DNA from: Fimbriimonas ginsengisoli Gsoil 348
GTDB lineage: Bacteria; Armatimonadota; Fimbriimonadia; Fimbriimonadales; Fimbriimonadaceae
DNA length: 64,000 bases
Direction: 5' to 3'
Assembly (NCBI RefSeq): GCF_000724625.1
Contig: NZ_CP007139.1
Span: 1,674,001-1,738,000, forward strand
The position numbers and the translations under genes were made by a program. Every line of letters starts with the position of its first letter. The first letter of the stretch is position 1. The notes under the pieces were generated by a model, which saw only the letters and a program-made list of their open reading frames with translations, did not search any database and was not told the DNA's origin. Positions 33,323 to 41,344 of this stretch are shown in pieces.

Positions 33323-34451
33323 TCATCTGCTCGCCGCCGGCTGCACGTTCGCCCTAGCGGCCGGTGTCGCCATGGGCAGCGGGGCGACGGGTAGCGGCGC
33401 AAAACATAGATCGAGGGCGTTCGACCTGCTGTCCCGGACTATGCAGCCGACGCTCAAGGTGAACGTCGTCTCCATCACCCTCCAGCGCGATCCGCGCGGA
33501 GAAGGGCAATTTCAAGAGATCAAGCTGGTTCGCTCCAAAGCCGGCAAGCAGCGCTGGGTCGTCACGAAGCCGCTTCGGTTTGCGGGGCGTGAGTGTGTGG
33601 ACGACGGCGAGCGGCAGCTCATGTACTTTCCCGACCGCCGGCAGTTGACCGACCAACAGTCCGCCGCTAAAGCCCCTTGCGACGCCCCCGAGAAGATCGC
33701 ATTGGCGAAACGGAACTATACGTTTCAGATTGCCTCGCGGGAAACGATCGCCGGGCGAAATACGGTTTGCGTGACGGCGATTCCGCGAAACCCTGATCTG
33801 TTGGTCCGCAACTATTTCATCGACGAAGAGGCGGCCTACCCCCTTCGAGTCGAGACCGTGGGGACCGACGGCCGTGCGAACGTGATGTTCGACACGAAAT
33901 TCATCGAATATCCGGCGAAGCTCCCGAACTCGGTGTTCAAGCTCTCGGCGGTGCTTGGAAACGTCCACAAGATTACGTACAACCCGCCGGAGACGATGAG
34001 CCGAATCAAGGCTCGCGCGATGGTAGGGTTCGTGCCCTTGATCCCGAACGGTTTGCCGATGGGTTTTAAAGTCCAGGAGCTGCAGTACAACCCCGGATCG
34101 GAGTGGAAGTCGGTGATGGTTCGGCTCACCGACGGACTTGCGCGGGCGACGGTCTATCAGTGGAAAGGGCAGGATATCGAGTTTCCGGACAGCACGCCGG
34201 GCGAATATAACGGAATCAAGCTTCTCATTGTCTCCGACCTCGGGCCGAAGGTACGACAGAAGCTGCTTCAGACATTTGTCTCGCAGGCTACGAGCGACGA
34301 AGCAAAAGCGCTTCGCATTTACGGCTCCCGGCATCGGAGCGAGTGGGACCTCCCGATCTATATGGAACCACGACGGATTGGCGAGGCGTTATCAGAAATA
34401 GATCGCTTCTTCGAATCGACCGCGCTTCCGAGGGCTAACACGGAAAGCTGA
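33309..34451 (+). CDS. RseB/MucB-like periplasmic sigma-E regulator
   Basis: 380 residues with a signal peptide (LLAAGCTFALAAGVAMGSG). The N-terminal domain has the LolA/RseB beta-sheet pattern (VVSITLQRDPRGEGQFQEIKLVRSKAGK, then ECVDDGERQLMYFPDRRQ). The C-terminal domain (from about 230, GFVPLIPNGLPMGFKVQEL, later RLTDGLARATVYQW) matches the small MucB/RseB C domain. It would sense envelope damage and shield the anti-sigma factor from cleavage. Its place, third after sigma and anti-sigma, is as in rpoE-rseA-rseB. Confidence 0.8.
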   Translation: MRGASHLLAAGCTFALAAGVAMGSGATGSGAKHRSRAFDLLSRTMQPTLKVNVVSITLQRDPRGEGQFQEIKLVRSKAGKQRWVVTKPLRFAGRECVDDGERQLMYFPDRRQLTDQQSAAKAPCDAPEKIALAKRNYTFQIASRETIAGRNTVCVTAIPRNPDLLVRNYFIDEEAAYPLRVETVGTDGRANVMFDTKFIEYPAKLPNSVFKLSAVLGNVHKITYNPPETMSRIKARAMVGFVPLIPNGLPMGFKVQELQYNPGSEWKSVMVRLTDGLARATVYQWKGQDIEFPDSTPGEYNGIKLLIVSDLGPKVRQKLLQTFVSQATSDEAKALRIYGSRHRSEWDLPIYMEPRRIGEALSEIDRFFESTALPRANTES

Positions 34452-34503
34452 GGTCACCTTCCCGTTCGAGGGGGCGTCCTTTATCTTGAAAAGCAGAGAA
34501 GAA

Positions 34504-36108
34504 ATGAGCAAACCTTTAAAGACCTCAACGAACGCTTATGTTCTGATCGCGGCCGGCTTCGGTCTTGGCGCCGTAAGCATGGCTGGTCTATTTCACAGTG
34601 CGAACGCCTCGCCCGACTATTCGAGCACGAGCGGCGCCCGCATGCGGGTCGCTTCGGCGCCGACGTCGGAGAGCATGGCGACCCTTCACGCGATCGACTC
34701 GTCGTACGAAAACCTCGCCGACTTCGTCTCGCCGGCGGTGGTCGACATCGAATCGGTCCGAAACGGCCGCCACATGGGCGCGAACGGAGAGCGGCTCCCG
34801 ATCGCCGGCGGCGAAGGGAGCGGGTTCATCTTCCGTCCGGACGGCTACATCATCACCAACGACCACGTGGTCGGCGGCTTCGACAAGGTGACGGTAACGC
34901 TCAAAGACGGACGCCGCTTCGTGGGCAAGGTGACCCGGGCCGAGGATAGCGATATCGCCTTGGTCAAGATCGACGCGAAAGATCTGCCGACCCTTGCGAT
35001 GGCCGACAGCAGCAAGGTTCGCACCGGCCAAACCGTGATGGCGATCGGCGCCCCGTTCGGCCTCCAGCAGTCGGTGACCTTCGGTCACGTTAGCGCCCTT
35101 GGGCGGATCAACGCGATCGAGGACAAGATGTACCCCGACCTGATCCAGACCGACGCTCCGATCAACATGGGGAACTCGGGCGGACCGCTCGTCAACATCG
35201 ATGGCCAGGTGGTCGGGGTGAACACCTCGATTCTGAGCCCGTCCGGCGTCAGCGCGGGGATCGGCTTCGCTATTCCAAGCAACCAGATCCGGTTCATCGC
35301 GGATATCCTCACCCAAAAGGGCAAGCTCACCCGGAGCATGCTGGGGCTCCGCCCACAGAACCTTAAGGAGTACCAGAAGCAGGAGATGAAGCTGACCGGC
35401 GGCGCTATCGTCGAGTCGGTGGAAAGCAACGGTCCTTCGGAAGCAGCCGGAATCAAAGCCGGGGACGTGGTGGTCCGAATCGGCACCACTCCGGTGTCGA
35501 GCCAGCTCGACCTGCGGAACGCGATGCTAGTCTACGCGCCAGGTACTACAGTACCCGTGGAGGTCGTTCGCGACGGTAAGCACCTGACGTTCAATGTGAA
35601 GCTCACGGAGTTTAAGCGCCCGGTTAGCGAGCAACTTCAAAATCTGGACGGCAAAACGTTCCAGCTACCGAAGGGTACGGATCCGTTCAAGGACATCCCC
35701 AATCTCAAGGATTTCCCCAACCTAAAGGACTTCCGCGGGTTGAAGGACTTCCCCGGGCTAGGCAATCCCGGCCAAGACGAGGAGACCGTTCCTCCGCTCC
35801 GCGAGGGGCGGCCAAGGCTCGGAATCTCGGTGGGAGATATCACGGCCGAGGAGCGCAAAGCGCGCAGCATCCCGGCCAGCGTGAACGGAGCCTACGTTGC
35901 GCTCGTCACCCCCGGCTCGGTCGCCGAGAGGGCCGGCCTTAAGGAGGGGGACGTCATCGTCGCCCTCGGCGGAAAGTCGATCTCGACGGCGAAGGGGCTC
36001 ACCGACCTTATGAGCGACGTGAAGCTCGGCGATACGAAGAGCATCAAGTTCCTCCGGTTCGGAAAGGGAGCTCAGATGTCGGAAGAGCGAACGGTCACCT
36101 TCAAGTAA
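34504..36108 (+). CDS. HtrA/DegP-family serine protease with two PDZ domains
   Basis: 534 residues from ATG 34504. A TTG at 34486 is an alternative start, six codons upstream. An N-terminal membrane segment (YVLIAAGFGLGAVSMAGLF) is followed by a trypsin-like domain with triad H121 (ITNDHVV), D150 (EDSDIALVKI) and S225 (NMGNSGGPLV). PDZ1 lies near 275-380 (GGAIVESVESNGPSEAAGI). PDZ2 lies near 430-530 (GAYVALVTPGSVAERAGLKEGDVI). Between them is a repeated linker (KDIPNLKDFPNLKDFRGLKD). It degrades or refolds damaged envelope proteins. As the fourth gene of the sigma operon it corresponds to MucD. A strong terminator follows. Confidence 0.95.
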   Translation: MSKPLKTSTNAYVLIAAGFGLGAVSMAGLFHSANASPDYSSTSGARMRVASAPTSESMATLHAIDSSYENLADFVSPAVVDIESVRNGRHMGANGERLPIAGGEGSGFIFRPDGYIITNDHVVGGFDKVTVTLKDGRRFVGKVTRAEDSDIALVKIDAKDLPTLAMADSSKVRTGQTVMAIGAPFGLQQSVTFGHVSALGRINAIEDKMYPDLIQTDAPINMGNSGGPLVNIDGQVVGVNTSILSPSGVSAGIGFAIPSNQIRFIADILTQKGKLTRSMLGLRPQNLKEYQKQEMKLTGGAIVESVESNGPSEAAGIKAGDVVVRIGTTPVSSQLDLRNAMLVYAPGTTVPVEVVRDGKHLTFNVKLTEFKRPVSEQLQNLDGKTFQLPKGTDPFKDIPNLKDFPNLKDFRGLKDFPGLGNPGQDEETVPPLREGRPRLGISVGDITAEERKARSIPASVNGAYVALVTPGSVAERAGLKEGDVIVALGGKSISTAKGLTDLMSDVKLGDTKSIKFLRFGKGAQMSEERTVTFK

Positions 36109-36127
36109 TCGCGCTGACTGACCAGCG

Positions 36128-36164
36128 AAAAAATCCCGTGCCGGGTAGCGGCACGGGATTTTTT
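36128..36164 (+). terminator. Rho-independent terminator after htrA
   Basis: AAAAAATCCCGTGCC (36128-36142), loop, GGCACGGGATTTTTT (36150-36164). A GC stem is flanked by A- and T-tracts, so it could work in both directions. Confidence 0.93.
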
Positions 36165-36183
36165 CGTTTAGTGGAGACGCAAA

Positions 36184-36213
36184 AGAGCCCGGTGGGGTTT
36201 CCCACCGGGCTCT
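36184..36213 (-). terminator. Rho-independent terminator of the Fur-family gene
   Basis: AGAGCCCGGTGGG (36184-36196), loop, CCCACCGGGCTCT (36201-36213). On the minus strand the stem is followed by TTTTGCG, and it sits 24 bases beyond the stop of the gene at 36238. Confidence 0.85.
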
Positions 36214-36237
36214 CGTGCAACGGGCGTCGTCTCGCTT

Positions 36238-36729
36238 TTAGCGGCCTTTCTTTAGGCAGCCGGTGATTTCGACCTTAATGGTCGAGGTTTCGAAACCGTT
36301 CTCTTTGGCCTGCTCTTCAATGGCGTCGACGACCGACTGAGGAAGCTTGAGCTCCATCACGTCGCCGGTCTCGTCGCAAACCATTACTTCGGAGCGCTTG
36401 CCATGGCAATTCTCTTGACGGCACGGGAAGTAGCCATCGACCACGCCAATGTGGTGGATCAGCCCGACTTCCTGCAGCGTAGAGAGGATCCGATAAACGG
36501 ACACGACGTCGATCTTGCCGCCGCCCGAGATGATCTTCTCGTGGATGGCGTAGGCGCTGAGCGCCTTCTTGGTGTCGGCCAAAGCGCGAATAACCTGAAC
36601 ACGCGGCATCGTGATGCGGTATCCGGCAGCACGCAGCTCTTTCAGCGAATGCTCTTCGTATACCTTTGCGTCGTCGATCATGGTCTGGTTAGAGGCGACC
36701 TGGGGTTCGCGGGAACGTCTTTCTCTCAT
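36238..36729 (-). CDS. Fur-family transcriptional regulator with atypical cysteines
   Basis: 163 residues from ATG 36729, with another in-frame ATG at residue 17 (MIDDAKVYEEH). The winged-helix domain is clear: LKELRAAGYRITMPRVQVIRAL, then SAYAIHEKI and DVVSVYRILSTLQEVGLIHHI. The dimer domain differs from standard Fur: VCDETGD stands where CxxCG is expected, GCLKKGR where a second CxxC is usual, and an extra CRQENCHGK precedes them. Metal binding is likely altered, so I cannot say Fur, Zur or PerR. A CATAAT box lies six bases before the ATG at 36729. This would suggest a leaderless transcript, or the internal start. It is divergent from the 36940 gene. Confidence 0.85.
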   Translation of the reverse strand: MRERRSREPQVASNQTMIDDAKVYEEHSLKELRAAGYRITMPRVQVIRALADTKKALSAYAIHEKIISGGGKIDVVSVYRILSTLQEVGLIHHIGVVDGYFPCRQENCHGKRSEVMVCDETGDVMELKLPQSVVDAIEEQAKENGFETSTIKVEITGCLKKGR

Positions 36730-36850
36730 GGTGATATTATGTGCTTACGCCTTGTTTGGACTGTTGACTCCACCTTGCCTGCTTTTTTCATCTGGTGACG
36801 ATGCTCGTTGTGTGTCCGACTCACTTGCATCGTTATTGTTCCGATCTTCG

Positions 36851-36879
36851 TATAATCTTGCCTAGGTTCCCTTGAACCT
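36851..36879 (+). promoter_or_regulatory. Promoter elements and inverted repeat before the 65-residue gene
   Basis: TATAAT (36851-36856) is a perfect -10 box on the plus strand. TTGCAT (36825-36830) is a possible -35, with a long 20-base spacer. Just downstream, AGGTTC (36864-36869), loop CCTT, GAACCT (36874-36879) forms a small perfect inverted repeat that could be an operator or an early hairpin in the leader. Confidence 0.5.
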
Positions 36880-36939
36880 GCGTTTGTGATAACATCCAAG
36901 CCGAACCGAGGGAGCACATGCTTCCAATGAGGAGGAGAA

Positions 36940-37137
36940 ATGCAGTTTTACAACCTGAAGACCCGGTCCCACGTTGAAATCCCGGAATCGGACGTCCGGA
37001 AAAAGAAAATGACCCGCAAAACCAAGACGGGTGAACAGACTCGTTATGCGCTCACCGCAACCTACGAAGGCACGCCGCTTTACAAATTTGTGAACGAGGC
37101 CACCTATACCTCGTCAAACGCAAAAGAAGTCGAATAA
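36940..37137 (+). CDS. 65-residue basic protein of unknown function, strongly expressed signals
   Basis: Begins MQFYNLKTRSHVEIPESDV and continues with a Lys-rich stretch KKKMTRKTKTGEQTRYAL, then a Tyr/Thr-rich tail. There is no Cys, signal peptide or membrane segment. It is preceded by AGGAGGAG at ideal spacing from ATG 36940 and followed by a textbook terminator (37159-37195), so it is an independent, probably abundant, mRNA. It is divergent from the Fur-family gene. I do not recognise the family. A nucleic-acid- or ribosome-associated role would fit its charge but is only a guess. Confidence 0.85.
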   Translation: MQFYNLKTRSHVEIPESDVRKKKMTRKTKTGEQTRYALTATYEGTPLYKFVNEATYTSSNAKEVE

Positions 37138-37158
37138 GTTTTTTCAAAAAAACTCACC

Positions 37159-37195
37159 GGGTCTAGGTCTTCCGACCTAGACCCGCTTCTTTTTT
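37159..37195 (+). terminator. Rho-independent terminator of the 65-residue gene
   Basis: GGGTCTAGGTC (37159-37169), loop TTCC, GACCTAGACCC (37174-37184), followed by GCTTCTTTTTT. Confidence 0.95.
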
Positions 37196-37259
37196 AACCC
37201 CTCGCCGGCAAACAAAAGCGGCGAGTGAACCGGATGGAAGCGCGGTCGTCAACGCGGGC

Positions 37260-38666
37260 ATGGCTCTCGTCACCGACCGCGACAAATGCGCGCACCTACT
37301 CCGCCGGTTCGGCCTCGGCGCCAGCGAGGCAGAGATCGATTTTTATCTCCAGGATGGGATGTCGGGCGCCATCGACCGCCTCCTCGACGACTCGATCCCC
37401 GACGGGGTCGACTTGGATCCCCAGCAGTTTTTGAACAACAACGGGATTCTCCCGACCCCGGTAGTCATCGACCTCTGGATCACCCGGATGATCATGACCC
37501 GGCGGCCGCTCCGGGAGAAGATGACTCTGTTCTGGCACGACCACTTCGCGACGAGCGCCAGCAAGGTTGCGAACACGATGATGATGCTCCAGCAGAACGA
37601 ACTGATGCGCAAGAACGCGCTGGGTTCGTTCCGGACCCTTCTCACGGAGGTCAGCAAGGACCCCGCCATGATCTACTGGCTCGACAACCAGCAGAACGTG
37701 AAGGGACACCCAAACGAGAATTTCGCCCGCGAAGTGATGGAGCTTTTCACTTTGGGGATCGGCAACTACACCGAGAAAGACGTTCAGGAGGGAGCGCGGG
37801 CGTTCACCGGCTGGTCGCTTCGCGGCCAGGGACAGAAGCTGGGCAAGCGGTTTCCCGCCGAGTTTTTGTTCCGTCCGCTCGTCCACGACGATGGGATCAA
37901 GACGTTCTTGGGGAACAGCTCAAACTTCAACGGCGACGACGTTCTGAACATCCTCTGCGACCAACCGCGAACATCGGAGTACCTCACCACCAAGATTTGG
38001 AACTGGTTTGTGTGGCCGCAACCGGATGCGGCGACGATCGCTCCGTTTGCGAAGCGATTCCGCGAGAGCGGCTTGGACATCAAGTCGCTCATCAAAGACA
38101 TCATGAAGTCGAGTGAGTTTTACTCGTCTCGCGCCGAACGGACGGTGATTAAAAATCCGGTCGACTTCTGCGTCGCCACCTTGCGTCAGCTCGGGGTGGG
38201 GGAGCAGGTTTCCCGCCGGCTGGGCGCGGTCGCAGCCGGGGAAACGGTTCCTCGCGGCGTCCTTGCTCCCGCTCACGTTGCGCAGCTATCTATGAAGGGG
38301 ATGGGGATGTGGCTCATGTATCCGCCGGACGTGGCCGGATGGAACACAGGTGAATCTTGGATTACCTCGGCCACGGTGGTGGAGCGGATCGAGTGGTCCG
38401 ACAAGATCTTTGGCCAAGGGAAAACTGCGAAGCTCGAGCTTCGGTACCCCGCCTACGGACTCCTCAAAGACGATACAACGCCGAATGCGGTTGTGGATAA
38501 GTTGCTGTCGATCTTCGACGCGCCGATAAAGGCCGACAAGCGCGCCGCGCTTATCGCGGCGGCGACGAAGGTATCCGGAGGGCAACTGACGCCGGAAAAC
38601 GCCAATCAGGTCGCGGCTTTGGTCTCCCGTCTGATCTTCGCCACCCCGGACTTCCAGTTCGGCTAA
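37260..38666 (+). CDS. DUF1800 domain-containing protein
   Basis: 468 residues covering the whole DUF1800 family: HLLRRFGLGASEAEIDFYL at the start, LREKMTLFWHDHFATS near 83, NENFAREVMELFTLGIGNYTEKDVQEGARAFTGW near 150 and MGMWLMYPPDVAGWNTGESWI near 350. It lacks the signal peptide some members have. Function is unknown. In many bacteria it is paired with a DUF1501 sulfatase-like gene, which is absent here. The stop is close to the convergent ABC exporter gene. Confidence 0.92.
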   Translation: MALVTDRDKCAHLLRRFGLGASEAEIDFYLQDGMSGAIDRLLDDSIPDGVDLDPQQFLNNNGILPTPVVIDLWITRMIMTRRPLREKMTLFWHDHFATSASKVANTMMMLQQNELMRKNALGSFRTLLTEVSKDPAMIYWLDNQQNVKGHPNENFAREVMELFTLGIGNYTEKDVQEGARAFTGWSLRGQGQKLGKRFPAEFLFRPLVHDDGIKTFLGNSSNFNGDDVLNILCDQPRTSEYLTTKIWNWFVWPQPDAATIAPFAKRFRESGLDIKSLIKDIMKSSEFYSSRAERTVIKNPVDFCVATLRQLGVGEQVSRRLGAVAAGETVPRGVLAPAHVAQLSMKGMGMWLMYPPDVAGWNTGESWITSATVVERIEWSDKIFGQGKTAKLELRYPAYGLLKDDTTPNAVVDKLLSIFDAPIKADKRAALIAAATKVSGGQLTPENANQVAALVSRLIFATPDFQFG

Positions 38667-38679
38667 CGTTGCGCCGTGG

Positions 38680-40359
38680 TCACGCCCTTACCTCCGGCCT
38701 CTTTTTCCGGCGGATCCCCACGATGGAGAAGATTCGGACCGGCTCGCCGGTGGCGACGGCGCGTTCGGACGCCTTTCCGGCGAGGGCGACGAGGAGGAAG
38801 ACGAGGCCCCCTTCAAACGCCGCCAACGTCACCGCGCCTAACCACAGCGACTTGAGGAAAATCGCCGGCAGGCAAAGAACGATTTCTCCGGCGATGAGGG
38901 GCGCGGCAAAGAGCCAATAGGCGAACTGTCCGAGCAACTGTTGGAGCTTGTCGGAAAAGTCGGGATAGCCAAGCACGAGCGTGTATTGCAGGGCCATCCG
39001 GGCCGCCGTTCGCAAGGGGAAAAGGACGAGAAGACCGAAGACCACCAGCGGCATGTAAGCCACTCGAGCGACGAGTAGGACCGCCGAGGTTCCGAAGGAA
39101 AACAATAATAGCGAGACCATCGGAACGGCAAGGTCGGCGGACACGCTCTCCCAGCCGCGGATCGGCAACGGAGCCACCAGTTCGCGCCGGCGCACCGCCG
39201 CTTCGGAAGCGGTGCGGGCGGCCCCGAGGAAAAGCATGCTGCCATAGAGGCACATGACCCCTAGAACTACGTAAGCCATCGCCGCGTCCTGCGCCTGGGT
39301 GGCCGCGGCAAAAAGCCCGATTCCGACCCCGATTAGGAGGGGAGTAATGAAGTTTGCCGTCGGGCGCTTCCCCGCTGCGCAAAGGTGAGCCCAAAATAGC
39401 GCCACTGCACCCTCGCCAAATGGCCGAATGGTGTATTCCCTTCGCGCCCGGTGCTGGTGGGTTTGCGCCTTCGCAGCCATCATCGAGGCGTAGCCCCCTT
39501 GGGCGGCCTTTCGGAACGAAGCGATCCGGTCGGTGCTGACGATCGACTGCTCGTACCAATTGGCATTGGTCGCGAACATAGGAATAAAAGAGCCTAGATA
39601 CGCGAGCAAGAGCCAGCCGATCGAGGCGCCGGTCGGCCGGTGGAAAGCGAAGCTCACCAACGCATCGGAGGCCAGGGTCACGGGGAAAAACAAGATCCGG
39701 ATAAAGGCGGAGTCGACCGCCGCGGACATCCCCGCCCAACCTTTTTGCCAACCGATCGCCGCCATGATCAGGGCGAACCCAATGATTCCGGCCGTATGAT
39801 ATTTGCGAATCACCTGCCGGCTCGGCGCCGCCATCGCCACGAAAAGCGCCAGGTTGAGATAGGTCCCAACGCAAAGGGCGAGCGCCGCCGTCGGCACCCA
39901 CCCGGGCGAAACCTCGGGCCCCATGTCGCGGGCGCTAGGGGTCACCATGTTCGTCGCCATCTTAAATGCGAAGAGCAGGAAGAAACCTTGGAAGAGCGCA
40001 CTGAACAAGAGGGACGGAAGCCGGTATGCCAGCACCACCCGTCGGGAAACCGGGGACGGGAATAGATAATCGACATCCGCTCGGCTAAGGGCCAGAAGCG
40101 CGTCGCCCAAACCGCTGTCGACGGTTGCGAGCGCCAACAGAATGATCGTCAGCGTCGCGACCACCCGCAAGGCCGTCGGGTTCAGCGTGGCGGCGTTTTG
40201 AGATGGGGGAGCGCCTCCCCCTCCGAACGAGCCGACAAAAATGCTCAGTCCGAAAAATCCGACGAGAATGATCAGGGGAATCAGCTTCCGGGGATCGGTG
40301 AAAGCCGTTCGGAGCGAGTTCCGTAATTTGAAGAAGCTCAGGAGCGCGATCGCGCGCAT
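38680..40359 (-). CDS. ABC exporter membrane subunit
   Basis: 559 residues from ATG 40359, whose A is the last base of the ATPase stop (TAATG). The frame is open upstream, but that part overlaps the ATPase and is not natural. About ten to twelve membrane segments are visible (LIPLIILVGFFGLSIFVG, VVATLTIILLALATVD, later ACLYG-type stretches). There is no ATP-binding motif. It resembles the putative ABC exporter family with ABC-2-like topology. It pairs with the ATPase encoded just upstream. The substrate is unknown. Confidence 0.82.
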   Translation of the reverse strand: MRAIALLSFFKLRNSLRTAFTDPRKLIPLIILVGFFGLSIFVGSFGGGGAPPSQNAATLNPTALRVVATLTIILLALATVDSGLGDALLALSRADVDYLFPSPVSRRVVLAYRLPSLLFSALFQGFFLLFAFKMATNMVTPSARDMGPEVSPGWVPTAALALCVGTYLNLALFVAMAAPSRQVIRKYHTAGIIGFALIMAAIGWQKGWAGMSAAVDSAFIRILFFPVTLASDALVSFAFHRPTGASIGWLLLAYLGSFIPMFATNANWYEQSIVSTDRIASFRKAAQGGYASMMAAKAQTHQHRARREYTIRPFGEGAVALFWAHLCAAGKRPTANFITPLLIGVGIGLFAAATQAQDAAMAYVVLGVMCLYGSMLFLGAARTASEAAVRRRELVAPLPIRGWESVSADLAVPMVSLLLFSFGTSAVLLVARVAYMPLVVFGLLVLFPLRTAARMALQYTLVLGYPDFSDKLQQLLGQFAYWLFAAPLIAGEIVLCLPAIFLKSLWLGAVTLAAFEGGLVFLLVALAGKASERAVATGEPVRIFSIVGIRRKKRPEVRA

Positions 40360-41087
40360 TACGCCGGCACTTCCTCGGTGAGCTGCAGGAACATGTCTTC
40401 GAGAGTCACATCCGCTCCAGAGCTCAGCTTTTGGTGAAGCTCCTCGACGGTCCCCTCGGCGATCAGACGGCCTCGGTTTAGAATAACCACCCGGTCGCAG
40501 AGCCGTTCCGCCGTGTCGAGCATATGGGTGGAGATTAGGATCGCGTTGCCTTGCGAGCGCCGCTCCATGATCATGCTCTTCAGCTCGCGCATCCCCTTGG
40601 GGTCGAGTCCGATCAGCGGCTCGTCGAACAAAAACACCTGGGCTTGGTGGATAAAAGCGCATGCGCAGGCGAGCTTCTGCCGCATCCCTTTTGAGAGCGA
40701 CGCTCCGAGCTCGTTTCGCTTCTCCCAAAGGTCAAGCCGAGTGAGAATCTCCTCCGCGTTCTTGAGCTCATCCTCCATTCGGTACGCGGCGGCGACGAAC
40801 CTAAGGTGCTCCATCACGGTGAGCATCTCGTACGGATTGGGAACCTCAGGGACGAATGCGAGGGCTCGCTTGGCGGCAACCGGGTTCTCGGCGACATCGT
40901 GGCCATTCAGCAGAATGCGTCCCGAGGTGGGTTGAAGGAGTGATGCGATACAGCGGATACTCGTCGTCTTCCCGGCCCCGTTGGGGCCGAGGAGGCCGAC
41001 GATCTCCCCAGCATTCACCGTAAACGAGAGATCCTCGACCGCGGTCGATCCTCCAAACCGCTTCGAGAGATTCTGCACCTGCAACAT
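40359..41087 (-). CDS. ABC transporter ATP-binding protein
   Basis: 242 residues. Walker A GPNGAGKTTS (about 35-44), Q-loop in the following strand, signature region LSKGMRQKLA (about 134-143), Walker B VFLFDEPLIGLDP (about 154-166) and H-loop STHML (about 191). It is similar to the ATPases of ABC-2 exporters (CcmA/NatA type). It is coupled to the 38680 membrane subunit by a one-base overlap. Confidence 0.95.
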   Translation of the reverse strand: MLQVQNLSKRFGGSTAVEDLSFTVNAGEIVGLLGPNGAGKTTSIRCIASLLQPTSGRILLNGHDVAENPVAAKRALAFVPEVPNPYEMLTVMEHLRFVAAAYRMEDELKNAEEILTRLDLWEKRNELGASLSKGMRQKLACACAFIHQAQVFLFDEPLIGLDPKGMRELKSMIMERRSQGNAILISTHMLDTAERLCDRVVILNRGRLIAEGTVEELHQKLSSGADVTLEDMFLQLTEEVPA

Positions 41088-41344
41088 GCCTGACGAGGAC
41101 GTTACCAGGAAGGGGGCCGGTTCGAACGTCGGGTGAACCTGCTATCGGCTGCAGCGCCTGGTCGATGTAAAAAGTAGACAAGAATGCACTAGTTCCATTC
41201 GATTCCAAGAAAAATCGCGCAGGTCGGGACGGTAAATTGCCCTCGCCTCCAACACGTGCGAAGGGAGTGAACTTGAGCCTTGCACTTGTCGCCAAGGCTT
41301 ACGAGTTTCGGCAGGTAATGTGGTCTCGCTTAGAACCGTCCACC

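Noticed and set aside
38680-40728. Longer form of the ABC exporter membrane subunit starting at 40728
   Set aside because: The extra 123 residues overlap the ATPase gene in another frame and look random. The ATG at 40359 gives normal TAATG coupling.
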